Source: Hoeflea sp. (GTDB lineage Bacteria; Pseudomonadota; Alphaproteobacteria; Rhizobiales; Rhizobiaceae). From it: a stretch of 64,000 nucleotides of DNA. The DNA lies in the NCBI RefSeq assembly GCF_002733955.1, contig NZ_NVXQ01000009.1, positions 143,348 through 207,347 of the forward strand, in the 5' to 3' direction. Position 1 is the first letter of the stretch; every line of letters begins with the position of its first letter. Position numbers and translations under genes: made by a program. The notes below the pieces were generated by a model. The model saw only the letters and a list, made by a program, of their open reading frames with translations, was not told the origin of the DNA and made no database searches. Positions 45,208-53,846 of this stretch are shown here, piece after piece.

Positions 45208-45696
45208 TCAATTGCTTGACCGTTCCACCAGCATTTCGCCGAATTCGTCGATGTAAAGCGCCCAGGTTTCCGGCTCGGCCACAGCAGGATCAGTCTTGAG
45301 ATAGATGTAGGCGCCAAACCCCTGCCGGCTCGCGGCACCGGTCGAATCCTCCGGCCTGATGTCGGTGATGTACCCGCCCAGACTGTTGATTTCATCGATC
45401 CCGGTGGAGCTGGCCAGTGCGGGGCCGTCAGGACCCAAGGCGATTTCCTGCAATTTCAGCAGCGAGCGGTTGTCCTCGCCGCGGATGGCCACAAGCCGGT
45501 AATAGCCACGCTGGGGGGCGGCTTCCGAATCCGAGCCTTCCGCCGTTTTCTCCCAGAAGCCGCCGCTGGTCGCAAACAGGATCCGCGGCGACAGACTGTC
45601 GGCGAGTTCCGATCCCTGCTGGGCATGAACCGGCGCTGAAACCCAGGCGGCGAGACATGCCAGCATTGCCATCATTTTCAATGTAGTACGCAGCAT
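45208..45696 (-). CDS. Secreted hypothetical protein (162 aa)
   Basis: A 162-residue protein with a signal peptide (MMAMLACLAAWVSAPVHAQ) and a soluble, acidic mature part with no Cys. Phrases such as GGFWEKTAEGSD, YYRLVAIRGEDNRSLLKLQEIAL and GFGAYIYLKTDPAVAEPETWALYIDEFGE suggest a conserved rhizobial periplasmic family that I cannot name. GGGAGG eight bases before the ATG at 45696 supports the start. It follows nadK by 24 bases on the same strand, so the two may share a transcript. Confidence 0.75.
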   Translation of the reverse strand: MLRTTLKMMAMLACLAAWVSAPVHAQQGSELADSLSPRILFATSGGFWEKTAEGSDSEAAPQRGYYRLVAIRGEDNRSLLKLQEIALGPDGPALASSTGIDEINSLGGYITDIRPEDSTGAASRQGFGAYIYLKTDPAVAEPETWALYIDEFGEMLVERSSN

Positions 45697-45719
45697 CAAC
45701 TCAACCTCCCGTTTGTGAG

Positions 45720-46484
45720 TCAGTAGAGAAATTGTTCGGCCAATATGCGGTCATTCCATGAATGGCTGGAATCGGTGAGAATCCGGGTGGTCGATTCCTG
45801 CGATTCAGCCACCTGAACCTGGGTCACGGATTTGACCTCGATATGGTCGGCCACCGCGTTGACCGGGCGCTTGTCGCTTTCCAGTACATCGATCGTCACT
45901 TTGACCTTGTTGGGAAGCAGCGCCCCGCGCCAGCGCCGTGGCCGGAACGGGCTGACCGGCGTCAGGGCCAGAAGCTGCGCATCGAGCGGCAGGATCGGGC
46001 CGTGCGCCGAGAGATTGTAGGCGGTCGAACCGGCCGGCGTCGCCACCATCAGTCCGTCGCAGATCAGCTCCTCCATGCGTTCAAGCCCGTCAACCGACAG
46101 TTTCAGCTTTGCCGCCTGGTAGCTCTGCCTGAGCAGTGAGACCTCGTTGATCGCCAATGCCTTGTGAGTGGCGCCATGCGCATCCCTGGCGACCATCTCG
46201 AGCGGGCGGATGATGTTTTCCACCGCTGCGTTGATGCGGCCCGGCAGATCCTCATCCGAATAGTCGTTCATCAGGAAGCCGATCGAGCCGCGGTTCATGC
46301 CATAGACTGCGCGGCCGGTGTTCATCTGCTCGTGCAGCGTCTGCAGCATGAAGCCGTCGCCGCCAAGCGCCACGATCACGTCAGCTTCCTGCTGCCGGGT
46401 GTTGCCGTAAAGGGCTGCGAGGTGCTGAGCGGCTGCCTGCGCATCAGGTGCCGGCGAGGCGATGAAACTGAATTTCCAAGTCAT
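45720..46484 (-). CDS. nadK: NAD kinase
   Basis: A 254-residue enzyme that phosphorylates NAD to NADP. The catalytic loop is VIVALGGDGFMLQTLHE near residue 37, followed by VYGMNRGSIGFLMNDY near residue 60, NEVSLLR near residue 113 and the DGLMVATPAGSTAYNLSA loop near residue 143. This is the shorter bacterial form, without a long N-terminal extension. GGAGTAAG lies nine bases before the ATG. Confidence 0.96.
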   Translation of the reverse strand: MTWKFSFIASPAPDAQAAAQHLAALYGNTRQQEADVIVALGGDGFMLQTLHEQMNTGRAVYGMNRGSIGFLMNDYSDEDLPGRINAAVENIIRPLEMVARDAHGATHKALAINEVSLLRQSYQAAKLKLSVDGLERMEELICDGLMVATPAGSTAYNLSAHGPILPLDAQLLALTPVSPFRPRRWRGALLPNKVKVTIDVLESDKRPVNAVADHIEVKSVTQVQVAESQESTTRILTDSSHSWNDRILAEQFLY

Positions 46485-46671
46485 GTGATGAGCTTACTCC
46501 ACTCCTTGGCAGACAATGGCGATTGCCAGGACAGGATGCAAGGGGAGGCGCGCTGCACCAGTGCCGAATTGACGAACGTCACTCTGCCTTGCCGAGGTCG
46601 CGCGGGCGGGCTCGAAGCATCGCCGAGTGAACACGATCAGCTTCCACCCGGGCGTCGGCCGCGGGCGCGCA

Positions 46672-48618
46672 TCAGGCAGGGCGCGCGCGCGTCTGCGCTG
46701 TCGGCGTCTCGCCAAGGACGGTTGGCCTTATTCTCAGGGCCCGCAGCGCATTGAGGATGACCGCAACATCGATTGCCTCCTGCAGCAATGCGCCCTGGAC
46801 CGGTGTCAGATAACCAAGGGCTGCGGCGATCATTCCCGCCACGGAAAGGCCGATGCCCACAACGACGCTTTCGAGCGCGATCCGCTGCGAGCGTTGCGCC
46901 ACCTCGAGCCCGGACAGGAGGCGGTCAAGATGGTCGACCAGCAGCACCACATCCGCAGCTTCCGCCGATGCGGCAGCACCGCGCGCTCCCATGGCCACCC
47001 CGATGTCGGCTGCAGCCAGCGCCGGCGCATCATTGACCCCGTCGCCGACCATCATCACCGGGCCGTTCTTGCGCTCGGTGAGAACCAGCAGCACCTTTTG
47101 ATCCGGCGTCAGCTCCGAGCGAACGGCATCAAGTCCCAATCCTTCTGTCACCGCCTCGGCCACCGAGCGCCGATCCCCGGTGGCAAGCAGGATGCGGCCG
47201 ATGCCGTGGCTGCGAAGCCCGGCCAGCAGCTCAGCGGTGCCGGCGCGCAACGTGTCGGCCATCACCACGTGGCCCGCGAGTTCGCCGTCGATGGCAAGCG
47301 CGACAATGACCTCGCCGGTTTCGCCGGCCTTGTCATGGGAAATCGACAGTCCGAGCTGTGCCGAGACAAAGGCCGTGCCGCCGACCGCCATTTTCCGGCC
47401 GTCAATGGTGCCGGTGATGCCTTCGCCGGCGGTTTCATCAAGATGGTCGGGAAACGGCAGGGCGTTTCCGCGCGCCCGCGCTTCGCTCACCAGCGCCTGC
47501 GCGATCGGGTGTTTCGATCCCTGGTCCAGCGCCGCCGCGTAGTGCAGAACTTCGGCTTCAGACAGGTCCCCATAGCTCTCGATTGCCACGATCACCGGCC
47601 TGCCGTCGGTCAGCGTTCCCGTCTTGTCGAGAATCAGGGTCCGGATCCGCGCCAGCGCCCCAAGCGGTTTCGCCCCCTTTATAAGCACCCCGAAATGCGC
47701 GGCGCGGGAAAGCCCGGCCACCAGCGCCACCGGGACTGCGAGAATGAGCGGGCAAGGCGTGGCGACCACAAGAACCGCGACAGCCCGGATGGGGTCGCCC
47801 GTAAACCACCAGGCGGCAAAGGCAATCACCACCGTGACGACCAGGAACACAAGCGAATAGCGGTCTGCCAGCCGCGCCATCGGCGCTTTCGATTTCTGCG
47901 CCGCTTCGACCAGCCTGACGATGCCGGCAAAGGTGCTGTCTTTCGCCTGCCGCGTTGCCTTGAGGTCGAAGGCCTCGCCGGCATTGGTGGCGCCGCTCAT
48001 CACCTCCGCATCGCGGGTGAGGTGAACCGGCAGCGATTCCCCGGTCAGTGCCGATTGGTCAAGTATCGCCTGGTCGCTGGCGACAACGCCGTCGACGGGC
48101 GCCACATCGCCTTGCCGGATGAGCAGCAGGTCACCCGGTTCGATCTCGTCGAGCGGCACCTCGTCGAGCACACCGTCGCGATGCCGCGTTGCCGTACGCG
48201 GAACCCGCGCCAGCAAGCTGCTCATCTCGTGCCTTGCCCGGCCTTCGGCAAAGCTCTCGAGAAATGTGCCGCCCGAATACATCACCGCGACAACAGCCGC
48301 TGCCAGGGTCTCGCCAAATGCCAGCGCCGCCGTCATCGACAAAGCGGCAACGATGTCGAGGCCGACTTCGCCGTTTCTCAGGCTGCGCACGATCTCGGCC
48401 ACAAGTCCCAGCAGCACGGGAATGACCCCGGCGGACCAGATCAGGTCGGCAGCCGTGGGCAGGCCGGCCAGGCTGAATCCCAGTCCCACGATCAGGCCGA
48501 GAAGAGAGATCGCCAGCAGGCCGGTATTGAGACGGTCTTCAAAAAAAATGCGCACGAAAACTGTCGTCCTTTGCGTGGTGGAAGCGTCATACCTACACCG
48601 GCCGGCAGGAATGTTCAT
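46672..48618 (-). CDS. P1B-type metal-transporting ATPase with TPC motif
   Basis: A 648-residue heavy-metal pump. There is no N-terminal metal-binding domain. The actuator loop is ALTGESLPVHL near residue 208, the membrane metal site VVATPCPLILAVPVALVAG near residue 298, the phosphorylation site LDKTGTLTDG near residue 343, SKHPIAQAL near residue 385, and the ATP-binding MMVGDGVNDAPALAAADIG near residue 530. The TPC-x6-P motif places it with P1B-5 type pumps, some of which move Ni, Fe or Co; the classic C-terminal hemerythrin domain of that group is missing. A GTG start at 48555 is possible. Confidence 0.88.
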   Translation of the reverse strand: MNIPAGRCRYDASTTQRTTVFVRIFFEDRLNTGLLAISLLGLIVGLGFSLAGLPTAADLIWSAGVIPVLLGLVAEIVRSLRNGEVGLDIVAALSMTAALAFGETLAAAVVAVMYSGGTFLESFAEGRARHEMSSLLARVPRTATRHRDGVLDEVPLDEIEPGDLLLIRQGDVAPVDGVVASDQAILDQSALTGESLPVHLTRDAEVMSGATNAGEAFDLKATRQAKDSTFAGIVRLVEAAQKSKAPMARLADRYSLVFLVVTVVIAFAAWWFTGDPIRAVAVLVVATPCPLILAVPVALVAGLSRAAHFGVLIKGAKPLGALARIRTLILDKTGTLTDGRPVIVAIESYGDLSEAEVLHYAAALDQGSKHPIAQALVSEARARGNALPFPDHLDETAGEGITGTIDGRKMAVGGTAFVSAQLGLSISHDKAGETGEVIVALAIDGELAGHVVMADTLRAGTAELLAGLRSHGIGRILLATGDRRSVAEAVTEGLGLDAVRSELTPDQKVLLVLTERKNGPVMMVGDGVNDAPALAAADIGVAMGARGAAASAEAADVVLLVDHLDRLLSGLEVAQRSQRIALESVVVGIGLSVAGMIAAALGYLTPVQGALLQEAIDVAVILNALRALRIRPTVLGETPTAQTRARPA

Positions 48619-48714
48619 TGCTGCAGATCAAACAGCCGCTGCGGTCATCATGGCTTGTCTTGACGAGGAGGGACGCTAAAGATGCGCATGAAGTTCTGGT
48701 TGGGAGCAGAATGA

Positions 48715-50229
48715 ATGTCGACACCGCAATCACACGTGCCGCTCTGGGTGCTGGTCACCCTGCAGGGCGCGGTGTCGGGCGTCAGCCTGGTGGTCGAGAT
48801 CGTCGCCGGCCGCATGCTCGCACCCTATGTCGGCATGTCGCTCTACACCTGGACCGCGGTTATCGCCGTTGTGCTGGCCGGCTTCTCCGTCGGGCACTGG
48901 TGGGGTGGCCATGTTGCCGGGCGCCCGGCAAAAAAGGCGCTTGCCTATACCGGCTGGGTCCTGCTTGCTGCCGCCATCTCGACGGCCTCCGCCTTGTTAC
49001 TGTTGCGCGTCATCGGCGGCCCGGTTCTGGTCGCAGTCGAACATCCGGTCTGGGGCATCGTGATCCTCACTTTCGGCGTGTTCTTCCTGCCTTCGCTGTT
49101 TGCCGGGGTCCCGGCGCCGGTTCTGGCGCAGATTGCCGTCGCTCAGGAACATGTGCCGTCCGGCAGATCGCTCGGCGCCATGTTTGCGGCCGGTGCCGTC
49201 GGTGCGATTGCAGGAACATTGCTCGCGGGCTTTGTCTTCATTCCGTGGCTTGGCACCACCCTGACGCTGGCCATCGTCACCGCGATCTACCTCGTTGCCG
49301 CGGCACTGCTGTTCTGGCTGGCCCGGCCATTCAGGCAGGTGGCGGTAGCCTCGACCGTTTCGGTGCTGGCGATCGCGCTTGCCGCGCTGTCGGTCACGCG
49401 GCCGGCGGGCTGCACCACCGAAAGCCAGTATTTCTGCATCAGGGTTCTCGATGTGACCGCCGAATACGGGGTGCCGGTCAAGCGCCTGGTACTTGATCAT
49501 CTTTCGCACGGCACCAGCGCACGGGATCTGCCCCGAACGATGTTTTCCGAGTTTACCGCCATGTTCGATGCGATCGGCAGGGGGCGCCTCGGGGCCGAGC
49601 CGTTTTCGGCTTTCTTCATCGGTGGCGGGACTTTTTCCGTACCGCGTGCCTGGGCTGACCGCGACACCGGGCCGATCACCGTGGCTGAAATAGACCCGCG
49701 AGTGACCGAGACGGCGGTGCGGGATTTCTGGCTTGACCGGGAGCGCATGAAGATCCTCGACGAGGACGCCCGCGTCGCGCTGCGCAGACGGCCGGATCAG
49801 CGCTACGACGTCATTGTCGGCGATGCCTTCGGCGATATTGCCGCCCCGCCGCACCTCGTCACCCAGGAGTTTTTCCAGCTCGTCCGATCTCGGCTCACGG
49901 AGGAGGGGGTCTTCCTGATGAACGTGGTCGATTTCCCAGAGCGGCTGGCTGCGCTGGGCGCCATTGCGGCGACCTTGCAATCAGTTTTTGCCAGTGTCGA
50001 GATCTGGACCGAGGAGCGGCTGCCCACGCCCGGTGAGCAACGGGTTTTCGTTCTGGTCGCCGCTGACAAGCCGACCGCCTTTTCCGCGGTCACGGCCGCC
50101 GCACCCGATCCGGCCCGCTTCGCCGCCATGGCCGAGAGTTTCACCGACCGCCTGATTGCGAAAGCCGCGCCTGCCTTGCTGACCGATGATTATGCGCCGA
50201 TCGACCGGCTTCTCGGCGGACATTTTTGA
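48715..50229 (+). CDS. Fused membrane / spermidine-synthase-like protein
   Basis: A 504-residue protein. Residues 1-215 hold about seven membrane segments (VSLVVEIVAGRMLAPYVG, FGVFFLPSLFAGVPAPVLA, GAVGAIAGTLLAGFVFIPWLG). Residues 260-500 form a spermidine-synthase-like methyltransferase fold, with the nucleotide-binding loop FFIGGGTFSVPRAWADR and TVAEIDPRVTETA near residue 310. This matches the family called fused MFS/spermidine synthase; the donor (decarboxylated SAM or SAM) and product are unknown. GGGAG lies eight bases before the ATG. It runs divergent from the ATPase. Confidence 0.88.
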   Translation: MSTPQSHVPLWVLVTLQGAVSGVSLVVEIVAGRMLAPYVGMSLYTWTAVIAVVLAGFSVGHWWGGHVAGRPAKKALAYTGWVLLAAAISTASALLLLRVIGGPVLVAVEHPVWGIVILTFGVFFLPSLFAGVPAPVLAQIAVAQEHVPSGRSLGAMFAAGAVGAIAGTLLAGFVFIPWLGTTLTLAIVTAIYLVAAALLFWLARPFRQVAVASTVSVLAIALAALSVTRPAGCTTESQYFCIRVLDVTAEYGVPVKRLVLDHLSHGTSARDLPRTMFSEFTAMFDAIGRGRLGAEPFSAFFIGGGTFSVPRAWADRDTGPITVAEIDPRVTETAVRDFWLDRERMKILDEDARVALRRRPDQRYDVIVGDAFGDIAAPPHLVTQEFFQLVRSRLTEEGVFLMNVVDFPERLAALGAIAATLQSVFASVEIWTEERLPTPGEQRVFVLVAADKPTAFSAVTAAAPDPARFAAMAESFTDRLIAKAAPALLTDDYAPIDRLLGGHF

Positions 50230-50443
50230 TCGTCCGTCGGTGCCTCTGCCCGCCGAAACGGCACATCGACATCTTTTTTTGCGCGTAATGTCTGCGCTGG
50301 AGCATGTCCTGTGTTCCCGGATCGATCTTGCGCCGAGCTTCTTGCGATAATGACCTGCTAACCCCGGAAACCGGGCGCTTGCGTCCGGCATTTGCCCGTC
50401 GCCGCGGCGGTGGCCGTCATGGCAAAACGAACGGCGGATATGG

Positions 50444-50493
50444 TTGACCTTCCCGAAATTGCCGTTAGTGTCCAACAATCGGACACTAACGGC
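50444..50493 (+). promoter_or_regulatory. Candidate promoter with perfect 13-bp inverted repeat
   Basis: Arms GCCGTTAGTGTCC at 50461-50473 and GGACACTAACGGC at 50481-50493 are exact inverted copies around a seven-base spacer AACAATC. TTGACC at 50444-50449 is a good -35 match, and TAGTGT at 50466-50471, 16 bases later, is a poor -10 match but falls in the left arm. No T-run follows, so a terminator is unlikely. The repeat would be an operator; the GntR/FadR protein at 55344 is the obvious candidate, by inference. The rest of the 380 bp gap shows nothing else I can support. Confidence 0.55.
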
Positions 50494-50610
50494 GTTGGTC
50501 GTAGGGTTGATTGTGGGGTTGCTGCAAGCGCTGCTGAGGAGGAGCGCTGCCGTGACACATGGTTTCCGTCGATTGCCTGTCCGGACATTACTTTGGGAGG
50601 AGTACACATC

Positions 50611-51927
50611 ATGATGAAATCACGGATAGGCGGCCTGTTGGCTGCAACCACGCTGGCGGTCGGCATGGCCGGGCCGGCAGCCGCTGCAGACGACACGTTC
50701 AAGATTGGCGTGATCACGTTCCTGTCGGGACAGGCGGCGGAAAGTTTTGGCGTGCCGGCCTGGAATGGCGGCAAGCTTCTGGTCGACATGCTCAACGAAG
50801 GCGGCAAACTGCCCGCGCCCTATGACAAGATGGGCTTCGGCGGCATGAAGATCGAGGCCGTCATTGTCGACGAAGCCGGCGGCGCCACCAAGCAGGTTCA
50901 GGAATTCCGCAACCTTGTTCAGCGTGAAGAGGTCGACGCGGTCGTGGGTTATGTCTCGTCGGGCGACTGCCTGGCCGTTCCGCCGGTGGCTGACGAGCTC
51001 AAGGCCTTCACCATCCTTTATGACTGCGGCACGCCGCGTGTGTTCGAGGATGGCAGCTACGAATATGTATTCCGCACCGCGGCGCACGCCACGATGGATA
51101 ATGTCAGCCTTGCGCGCTACCTCAAATCCCGCGATTTCGATGTCCCGAGCTTTGCCGGTCTCAACCAGGACTATGCCTGGGGGCAGGACAGCTGGGCCGA
51201 TTTTACCGGCGCGATGAAGCAGCTCTATCCCGATGCCGAGGTCAAGACCGCGCTGTTCCCGAAATTTGGCGCCGGCCAGTATGGCACCGAGATCTCGGCG
51301 CTGCTGCGTGAAAAGCCGGCACTGGTCCACTCGTCCAACTGGGGTGGCGATCTGCAGGGCTTCCTGATCCAGGCCACGGCGCGCGGCCTGCACAAGCGGG
51401 CGCAATTGGCGCTGGCGGCGGGCGATCACGTCATTCCGCAGCTTCAGGACAAGATGCCGGACGGCATTTTCCTTGGCGCACGTGGCGTCAACGGTCTGGC
51501 CGCTTACGCCCGTGGTGGTGAGCTCAAGCAGCTGACCGACACGATGTGGGATGCTTACGAGGCGGAATACAACACCTTCCCGGTACAGGCTCCGTTCCGC
51601 ATGTGGCAGGCCCTGTTCGGTCTGAAGACTGCGGTCGAGAAAGCGATGGCCGACAATGGCGGCACCAAGCCGACCAGCGAGGAACTTGCAGCCGCGATGA
51701 AGGGTCTCTCGTGGGATGCGCCCTCGGGCCGCATCGAGATGGCGCTTGCGGATGGGCATCAGGCGATCCAGCCCAACGCCATCGGCACCACCAAGTGGAA
51801 TGCCGATACCGGCAAGATGGAACTGGTTGACGTCGAGTATTACGATGCCCGCTGCGTCAATCCGCCCGAAGGCATGAAGTCTCAGGACTGGCTGGCGCAG
51901 GGTTTCCCCGGCGCTGAATGTGACTGA
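50611..51927 (+). CDS. Branched-chain amino acid-type ABC transporter, substrate-binding protein
   Basis: A 438-residue periplasmic binding protein of the Peripla_BP_6 type. A signal peptide (RIGGLLAATTLAVGMAGPAAA) is followed by FKIGVITFLSGQAAESFGVPAWNGG. A Cys pair in SSGDCLAVPPVADELKAF and ILYDCGTPR may form a disulfide near the ligand site. The ligand is not predictable: related proteins bind amino acids, aromatic acids or other carboxylates. GGAGGAG lies eight bases before the ATG at 50611, and this start gives the family N terminus. First gene of the catabolic block. Confidence 0.92.
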   Translation: MMKSRIGGLLAATTLAVGMAGPAAAADDTFKIGVITFLSGQAAESFGVPAWNGGKLLVDMLNEGGKLPAPYDKMGFGGMKIEAVIVDEAGGATKQVQEFRNLVQREEVDAVVGYVSSGDCLAVPPVADELKAFTILYDCGTPRVFEDGSYEYVFRTAAHATMDNVSLARYLKSRDFDVPSFAGLNQDYAWGQDSWADFTGAMKQLYPDAEVKTALFPKFGAGQYGTEISALLREKPALVHSSNWGGDLQGFLIQATARGLHKRAQLALAAGDHVIPQLQDKMPDGIFLGARGVNGLAAYARGGELKQLTDTMWDAYEAEYNTFPVQAPFRMWQALFGLKTAVEKAMADNGGTKPTSEELAAAMKGLSWDAPSGRIEMALADGHQAIQPNAIGTTKWNADTGKMELVDVEYYDARCVNPPEGMKSQDWLAQGFPGAECD

Positions 51928-51946
51928 CACCTGAAATCCGAACAGA

Positions 51947-51968
51947 CCCGTCGCAGGCATGCGACGGG
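51947..51968 (+). terminator. Attenuator-like stem-loop after the binding-protein gene
   Basis: A 9-bp perfect stem, CCCGTCGCA and TGCGACGGG, with loop GGCA, followed by ATCGCTTTTC. It lies 20 bases after the binding-protein stop and 38 before the first permease gene. Such structures often let the binding protein be made in excess of the membrane parts, by stopping part of transcription or by stabilising the upstream mRNA. Confidence 0.6.
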
Positions 51969-52005
51969 ATCGCTTTTCATGTACACGTGCTCGGACCCCT
52001 GACCC

Positions 52006-52908
52006 ATGGATCTTGCGGCAACCATCCTTGTTGATGGCCTCATCTATGCCGGCTGGCTGTTTATCGTCTCCGTCGGCCTGACGCTCGTCTTTGGCGTGCT
52101 CAATATTCTCAATATCGCGCATGGCAGTCTCTACGCCATCGGCGCCTATGCGTCCGCCTCGATGGTGGGGGCCTATTTCGCGCTCGGCGGCGAGGCGTTC
52201 CCCTATGGCAGCTACGTCGCGATGATCCTCGCGGCCCTGCTGGTCGCGCTGGTGCTTGGCCCGCTTCTGGAGCGCGGCCTGCTGAGATTCTTCTACGGCC
52301 GCGACGAAGTACTCAATGTGCTGGTGACCTACGCCGTGTTCCTCATTCTCGAGGACGTGATGAAGCTGATCTGGGGCGTCAATCCCTATTTCGTCTACGA
52401 GCCCTACACGCTGCTCGGCGATGTCGAGATCGGTCCGCTCTTTTATGTCGGCTACGATTTCGCGGTGATCGCGGCGGCCATCGTGGTTGGCCTCGCCGTC
52501 TGGCTGACGCTCAACAAGACCCGGGTCGGCAAGGTCGTGCTCGCCGTCATCCACGACTCCGAGATGAGCCAGACCATGGGCGTCAATGTCCAGCGCATCT
52601 ATCTCGGCGCCTTCATGGCCGGCACGTTTCTGGCAGCCCTTGGTGGCGCGCTGACAGCACCGATGATCTCGGTGACGCCGGGGCTGGGTGTCAATGTCAT
52701 CATCGTCGCCTTCGCCGTGGTCATCATCGGCGGGCTCGGCTCCGTTCCGGGTGCAGCCATCGGCGCGCTGATGGTCGGCATCAGCCGCGCGGCCTCGGTT
52801 CACCTGATGCCGGAAGCCGAGCTCTTCATCATCTATTTCGTCATGGCAATCGTGCTGCTGTTCCGGCCCGAAGGGCTGTTTGCGAAAACCCAGGCGAGGA
52901 AAATCTGA
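52006..52908 (+). CDS. ABC transporter permease, LivH type
   Basis: A 300-residue inner-membrane permease with about eight hydrophobic segments. The conserved GLTLVFGVLNILNIAHGSLYAIGAY near residue 25 and the coupling region GAFMAGTFLAALGGALTAPM near residue 203 match LivH. It forms the transport channel with the second permease. Its stop shares one base with the next ATG (TGATG). Confidence 0.93.
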   Translation: MDLAATILVDGLIYAGWLFIVSVGLTLVFGVLNILNIAHGSLYAIGAYASASMVGAYFALGGEAFPYGSYVAMILAALLVALVLGPLLERGLLRFFYGRDEVLNVLVTYAVFLILEDVMKLIWGVNPYFVYEPYTLLGDVEIGPLFYVGYDFAVIAAAIVVGLAVWLTLNKTRVGKVVLAVIHDSEMSQTMGVNVQRIYLGAFMAGTFLAALGGALTAPMISVTPGLGVNVIIVAFAVVIIGGLGSVPGAAIGALMVGISRAASVHLMPEAELFIIYFVMAIVLLFRPEGLFAKTQARKI

Positions 52909-53846
52909 TGCGTTTCAACCTTCTCCTCGCCGCCGTCATCGCCTTTGTCGTACTCGCTGCCGGATCGGTGATCCTGCCGGACTGGGCCATGTTCCTGTTT
53001 GCCATGGCGCTGGCCAAGGGGCTGGTGTGCCTCGGCATTGTCGGCATGATGCGCGGCGGCGTGGTCTCGTTCGGGCAGGGGCTCTACTACTGCCTTGGCG
53101 CCTACACAGCGACGCTTGTCGCCAACAATCTTGGCGTCTCCGACATCTTCCTGCTCACCTTGCTGAGCTCCGCGGTCTGCCTTCTGGTCGGCATGGCCTT
53201 CGGGCCGCTGCTCTCGAGCTACCGCGGCATCTTCTTCGCCATGCTGTCGCTGGCGCTGTCGATGGTGCTCTATGGCTCGCTGTCGAAGATGAGCTTCATC
53301 GGCGGCACTGACGGGCTCAACATCGCAGCCCCCACCTTCCTCGGCTGGGCGCCGGAGGGCCGGCCCTTGCAGATGGCGCTCTACATCTACGTGGTGGCGA
53401 TCGTGGTGATCGCCGGCGTGCTGATGCGCATCTATTTTGACAGCGAGCGCGGGCTGCTCACACTCGCCACCCGCGACAACGAACTCCGGGTCGAGTATCT
53501 CGGCGCCTCGGTCCGCAATGTCATGACCTACAACTACGTCTTTGGCGCGGTGCTGGGTGGCATTGGCGGCACCATCGCCGCACTTGCTCTGGGCCATGTC
53601 GATCCGGAATTTGCCTTCTGGACGACCTCGGGCGAATTCGTCTTCGTGGCCATTCTCGCAGGCTCGCTGTCGGTGCCCTCGGTCTTCGTCGCGGCGATCA
53701 TTCTCGAACTGGTGCGCTCGTTCTCAAATCTCTATTTCCCCAACACCTGGCAGCTGGCGCTCGGCATCTTCCTGCTGGCCGTCATCGTCGTTCTACCGAA
53801 AGGGCTGGGCTCGCTGGTCAGCCGCCGGAAAGGAAGCCCGGCATGA
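52908..53846 (+). CDS. ABC transporter permease, LivM type
   Basis: A 312-residue permease with about nine hydrophobic segments. The characteristic stretch RGGVVSFGQGLYYCLGAYTA near residue 47 and the EAA-like coupling loop YLGASVRNVMTYNYVFGAVLGGIGG near residue 197 match LivM. It shares one base with the LivH-type gene and four with the LivG-type gene, so all are translationally coupled. Confidence 0.93.
   Translation: MRFNLLLAAVIAFVVLAAGSVILPDWAMFLFAMALAKGLVCLGIVGMMRGGVVSFGQGLYYCLGAYTATLVANNLGVSDIFLLTLLSSAVCLLVGMAFGPLLSSYRGIFFAMLSLALSMVLYGSLSKMSFIGGTDGLNIAAPTFLGWAPEGRPLQMALYIYVVAIVVIAGVLMRIYFDSERGLLTLATRDNELRVEYLGASVRNVMTYNYVFGAVLGGIGGTIAALALGHVDPEFAFWTTSGEFVFVAILAGSLSVPSVFVAAIILELVRSFSNLYFPNTWQLALGIFLLAVIVVLPKGLGSLVSRRKGSPA

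Noticed and set aside
46627-48663. A 678-codon open frame opposite the metal ATPase gene
   Set aside because: High GC content keeps the antisense frame open. Its composition (rich in His, Arg, Gly, Asp) resembles no protein family, and the other strand encodes an intact ATPase.
50620-52803. A 727-codon open frame opposite the binding-protein and permease genes
   Set aside because: Antisense shadow of two clear transporter genes. No recognisable motif and no ribosome binding site.
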